Of a stretch of 8,079 bases of DNA, positions 6,077 to 8,079 are shown in pieces; within the stretch, counting starts at the first letter, position 1, and every line of letters begins with the position of its first letter. The notes under the pieces are model-generated. The model did no database searches, was not told the origin of the DNA, and saw nothing but the letters and a program-made list of their open reading frames with translations. Made by a program: the position numbers and the translations under genes. Source of the DNA: CBIHON01 sp966211965. Lineage in GTDB: Bacteria > Pseudomonadota > Gammaproteobacteria > Burkholderiales > Burkholderiaceae_D. The DNA lies in the NCBI GenBank assembly GCA_966211965.1, contig CBIHON010000085.1, forward strand, positions 1 through 8,079. The letters run 5' to 3'.

Positions 6077-6868
6077 ATGAGTTCCGTTCCGTCTCACCTG
6101 ACCAATAATGGCACGCCTGGCCCAGGGGCGGGGAATTCTGCTTCCGGAACTTCTCCCACTTTCAGCCCGTTGTACCAGCAAATCAAGGCTCTGATCACGC
6201 AAAGCCTGCAGTCGGGGGAGTGGAAGCCTGGCGAATTAATTCCGAGCGAAGTCGAGCTCGCGAATCGTTTCAAGGTCAGTCAAGGCACGGTGCGTAAAGC
6301 GATTGATGAGCTGTCCGCGGAAAATCTGGTAGTGCGGCGGCAAGGTAAGGGTACCTTTGTTGCTACACATCACGAGGCGCGTGCCCAGTTCCGTTTTTTG
6401 CGCCTGATGCCCGATGCCGGCGAGGCGCATTATCCCGAAAATAAGATCATTGAAGTCAAGCGCCTGAGGGCGCCGGCCGAGGTTGCCCGTCAACTCGACG
6501 TCAAGTCGGGCGACTCGGTGATTTTCATCAAGCGGGTGCAGTCCTTCGACGGCGCGCCGACCATTCTGGAAGAGCTTTGGCTGCCTGGCATGATATTCAA
6601 GGGCTTGACCGCCGAGCGCTTGGTTGAATATAAGGGGCCGATGTACGGTTTGTTTGAAACCGAATTTGGCACGCACATGATCCATGCCGCAGAAAAACTT
6701 CGTGCCGTCCCGGCAGAGCCGGAGGCCGCTACGCTGCTCGGCGTTGCTGTCGGCACCCCGCTGTTGAGTGTGGAGCGGGTATCCTTTACCTATGGGAACA
6801 AGCCGGTGGAAGTGCGGCGCGGCCTATATTTGACAAATAGTCATCATTACCAGAACGAATTGAGTTAA
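6077..6868 (+). CDS. GntR-family transcriptional regulator (HutC type, UTRA domain)
   Basis: This is a cytoplasmic DNA-binding regulator of 263 residues. After a Ser/Gly/Pro-rich, probably disordered N-terminus (1-28) comes the GntR winged helix from PLYQQIKALI (31-40) to GKGTFVA (90-96), with PSEVELANRF and VSQGTVRKAIDELS as the core helix-turn-helix. A UTRA ligand-binding domain follows (about 103-260), with the typical RVQSFDGAPTILEELWLP (153-170) and a VERVSFTYGNKPVEVRRGLY strand pair (232-251). The effector is unknown; a TCA-cycle or related carboxylate would fit the location. The frame is open upstream to 5939, but that part covers the intergenic promoter region. ATG 6077 is the first ATG before the conserved domain. 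Its ribosome binding site is weak (GTGGTG, about 13 nt upstream), so the exact start is unsure. It is divergent from mdh, and sdhC follows 139 bp downstream. Confidence 0.88.
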   Translation: MSSVPSHLTNNGTPGPGAGNSASGTSPTFSPLYQQIKALITQSLQSGEWKPGELIPSEVELANRFKVSQGTVRKAIDELSAENLVVRRQGKGTFVATHHEARAQFRFLRLMPDAGEAHYPENKIIEVKRLRAPAEVARQLDVKSGDSVIFIKRVQSFDGAPTILEELWLPGMIFKGLTAERLVEYKGPMYGLFETEFGTHMIHAAEKLRAVPAEPEAATLLGVAVGTPLLSVERVSFTYGNKPVEVRRGLYLTNSHHYQNELS

Positions 6869-6908
6869 AGGTATTCGTCGACGTATTTAAATGTGTGAAA
6901 GTGGGGGC

Positions 6909-6931
6909 TTGACAAATGCTTATTTTGTCAA
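6909..6931. promoter_or_regulatory. Inverted repeat upstream of sdhC, candidate operator
   Basis: TTGACAAA (6909-6916) and TTTGTCAA (6924-6931) are perfect inverted arms separated by 7 bp. They overlap the position of the -35 element for the extended -10 promoter just downstream. The arms resemble FNR/ANR half-sites (TTGAC...GTCAA), but the spacing is much too wide for one FNR box. The binding protein is unknown. Confidence 0.5.
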
Positions 6932-6933
6932 CT

Positions 6934-6942
6934 TGGCATAAT
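6934..6942 (+). promoter_or_regulatory. Probable extended -10 promoter of the sdh operon
   Basis: TGGCATAAT combines a TGn extension with CATAAT (5 of 6 to the -10 consensus). No -35 lies at standard spacing: TTGACA at 6909 is 22 bp away, which is too far. An extended -10 could explain function without a -35. Transcription would begin near 6949, giving a leader of about 59 nt before sdhC. Confidence 0.4.
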
Positions 6943-7007
6943 ACCTATTGGTGTGCTGCACAAAATCGGCGAAAATCACAAGATTATTATGTTTGGGAGG
7001 TGTTTTT

Positions 7008-7421
7008 ATGTCTGAAGCCGTGAAAAAAGATCGGCCGGAATTTCGCAATATTCATCCTTTCAAGGATCTGCCCGGCTACCGTTGGCCGCTGGCAAGCCTT
7101 GTGTCTGGTACGCACCGCATCAGCGGATTGTTGCTGGTTGTCCTGTTGCCTCTGGCTTTATTCCTCCTAGATAAAAGCCTGACGTCTGAAATTTCATTCG
7201 AATACCTGAAGGGTTTCACCTCCAACTGGTTTGTCAAGCTGTTGGTGCTGGCGTTGTGCTGGGGTTATCTGCAACATTTCTGTTCCGGTATCCGTCACCT
7301 GATCATGGATACCCACATCGGCCTGGACAAGGATAGCGCGCGCAAGTCCGCCGGCGCTGTCTTTGCTGTCAGCTTGTCCTTGACGGGTTTGGTTGCATTG
7401 AAATTGTTCGGAGTGTTTTAA
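7008..7421 (+). CDS. sdhC: Succinate dehydrogenase cytochrome b556 subunit
   Basis: This is a membrane anchor subunit of complex II, 137 residues (E. coli SdhC has 129). With SdhD it holds heme b and the ubiquinone site. The motif SGTHRISG (33-40) aligns with E. coli SILHRVSG, so S33 and R37 correspond to the quinone-site residues S27 and R31. HFCSGIRHLIMD (90-101) aligns with HVVVGIRHMMMD, making H90 the expected heme ligand. Three hydrophobic helices are visible at about 38-55, 73-92 and 114-135. ATG 7008 is chosen over upstream in-frame codons because GGGAGG lies at 6995-7000, 7 nt upstream, and MSEAVKKDRPEFRN is a normal SdhC N-terminus. It is the first gene of the sdh operon. Confidence 0.95.
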   Translation: MSEAVKKDRPEFRNIHPFKDLPGYRWPLASLVSGTHRISGLLLVVLLPLALFLLDKSLTSEISFEYLKGFTSNWFVKLLVLALCWGYLQHFCSGIRHLIMDTHIGLDKDSARKSAGAVFAVSLSLTGLVALKLFGVF

Positions 7422-7787
7422 ATGGCAAATAATAATATCGGACCGAAGCGGCTGGTCGTCGGCGCGCACTATGGGATGAAGGACTGGCTGGCGCAACGCG
7501 TGACGGGCATCGTGATGGCGCTTTACACGATCATTCTCCTGGTTACCTTTTTGACCGGCAACAATTTCAGTTATGAAGGCTGGGCTGGCATGTTTGCACA
7601 GCAGTGGTTCAAGATCGCCACTTTCGTGACTTTCCTCTCCTTGTTCTATCACGCCTGGGTTGGTATGCGTGATATCTGGATGGACTATGTCCAGCCGGTC
7701 GGCATCCGCCTGACCTTACAAGTTGCCACCATTGCGTGGTTGATCGGTTGTGCCGGATGGGCGGCGCAGATTATCTGGAGAGCCTAA
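7422..7787 (+). CDS. sdhD: Succinate dehydrogenase membrane anchor subunit
   Basis: This is the second membrane anchor of complex II, 121 residues. Three hydrophobic helices lie at about 26-45, 61-82 and 96-118. FYHAWVGMRDIWMDYVQP (75-92) aligns with E. coli HAWIGMWQVLTDYVKP: H77 is the expected heme ligand and D88-Y89 match the quinone-site D82-Y83. The ATG directly abuts the sdhC stop codon (TAA 7419-7421), and GGAG at 7410-7413 inside sdhC serves as ribosome binding site. This implies tight translational coupling, as expected for partners needed in equal amounts. Confidence 0.94.
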   Translation: MANNNIGPKRLVVGAHYGMKDWLAQRVTGIVMALYTIILLVTFLTGNNFSYEGWAGMFAQQWFKIATFVTFLSLFYHAWVGMRDIWMDYVQPVGIRLTLQVATIAWLIGCAGWAAQIIWRA

Positions 7788-7789
7788 TC

Positions 7790-8079
7790 GTGGCAGCAAT
7801 CAAGTCTTCTATTCCTTCCCGCCGCTTTGATGCGGTTATCGTCGGCGCCGGCGGTTCCGGCATGCGCGCTTCGCTGCAATTGGCCGAGGCCGGTTTGAAC
7901 GTCGCCGTCCTCTCGAAAGTTTTCCCGACCCGCTCGCACACCGTGGCGGCGCAAGGCGGCATCGGGGCATCGCTGGGCAACATGTCCGAGGATGGCTGGT
8001 ACTGGCATATGTTCGATACCGTCAAGGGCGGCGACTACCTCGGCGACCAGGACGCCATCGAATTCATGTGCCGCGAAGC
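7790..8079 (+). CDS. sdhA: Succinate dehydrogenase flavoprotein subunit, N-terminal part (runs off window)
   Basis: This is the catalytic FAD subunit of complex II, which oxidises succinate to fumarate on the cytoplasmic face of the membrane. The first 96 codons are present and the gene continues past the right edge. FDAVIVGAGGSGMRASLQLA (13-32) is the FAD-binding Rossmann motif. SHTVAAQGGIGASLGN (49-64) contains H50, the histidine that covalently binds FAD in this family (H45 in E. coli). The start is GTG at 7790-7792, 2 bases after the sdhD stop, with GGAG at 7777-7780. No ATG lies before the FAD motif, so GTG is required. sdhB presumably follows beyond the window. Confidence 0.95.
   Translation, partial: MAAIKSSIPSRRFDAVIVGAGGSGMRASLQLAEAGLNVAVLSKVFPTRSHTVAAQGGIGASLGNMSEDGWYWHMFDTVKGGDYLGDQDAIEFMCRE

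Noticed and set aside
6909..6931. FNR/ANR box before sdhC
   Set aside because: The arms TTGAC and GTCAA are separated by 13 bp rather than 4 bp, so a single FNR dimer site is not formed.
6933..6951. Possible sigma-54 promoter (TTGGCA...TTGG) before sdhC
   Set aside because: The GG and GC elements do not have the required spacing and the -12 GC is missing; an extended -10 sigma-70 site fits better.

Overview
The window is a chromosomal tricarboxylic acid (TCA) cycle locus of a betaproteobacterium. The best guess is Burkholderiales, perhaps Oxalobacteraceae (Herminiimonas, Collimonas or Herbaspirillum relatives). That rests on recalled gene order (malate dehydrogenase divergent from a GntR regulator that is followed by sdhCDA, with a CitE-like protein and AcnA downstream of mdh) and on the general look of the proteins. 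It was not searched against any database.

Layout. Bases 1-138 are the right end of an IS5-like insertion sequence: the last 37 codons of its transposase plus a probable terminal inverted repeat. Bases 141-265 hold two tandem copies of a 62-63 bp unit, each able to fold into a hairpin. Then come four minus-strand genes, read in the order mdh (4760-5749), a CitE/HpcH-HpaI-type lyase (3703-4674), a small secreted MliC-like protein (3145-3642) and acnA (273-3008). A 327 bp divergent intergenic region (5750-6076) carries a good minus-strand promoter for mdh and a perfect AT-rich palindrome beside it. On the plus strand follow a GntR/UTRA regulator (6077-6868) and the start of the succinate dehydrogenase operon: sdhC (7008-7421), sdhD (7422-7787) and the first 96 codons of sdhA (7790 to the window end).

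Function. Three of the enzymes are consecutive or near-consecutive in the TCA cycle: aconitase (citrate to isocitrate), succinate dehydrogenase (succinate to fumarate, electrons to quinone) and malate dehydrogenase (malate to oxaloacetate). The GntR protein sits between the mdh and sdh transcription units and is the obvious candidate regulator of both. The CitE-like protein probably acts on a malyl-CoA-like thioester, but its substrate cannot be read from the sequence. The MliC-like secreted protein has no evident metabolic link to its neighbours.

I see no new defence, mobile or biosynthetic system; the coding content is core metabolism. The points worth checking are mostly non-coding: the palindrome between mdh and gntR, the inverted repeat before sdhC, a perfect 16 bp hairpin between mdh and the CitE-like gene, and the structured tandem repeats next to the insertion sequence. 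No tRNA, rRNA or CRISPR array was seen.
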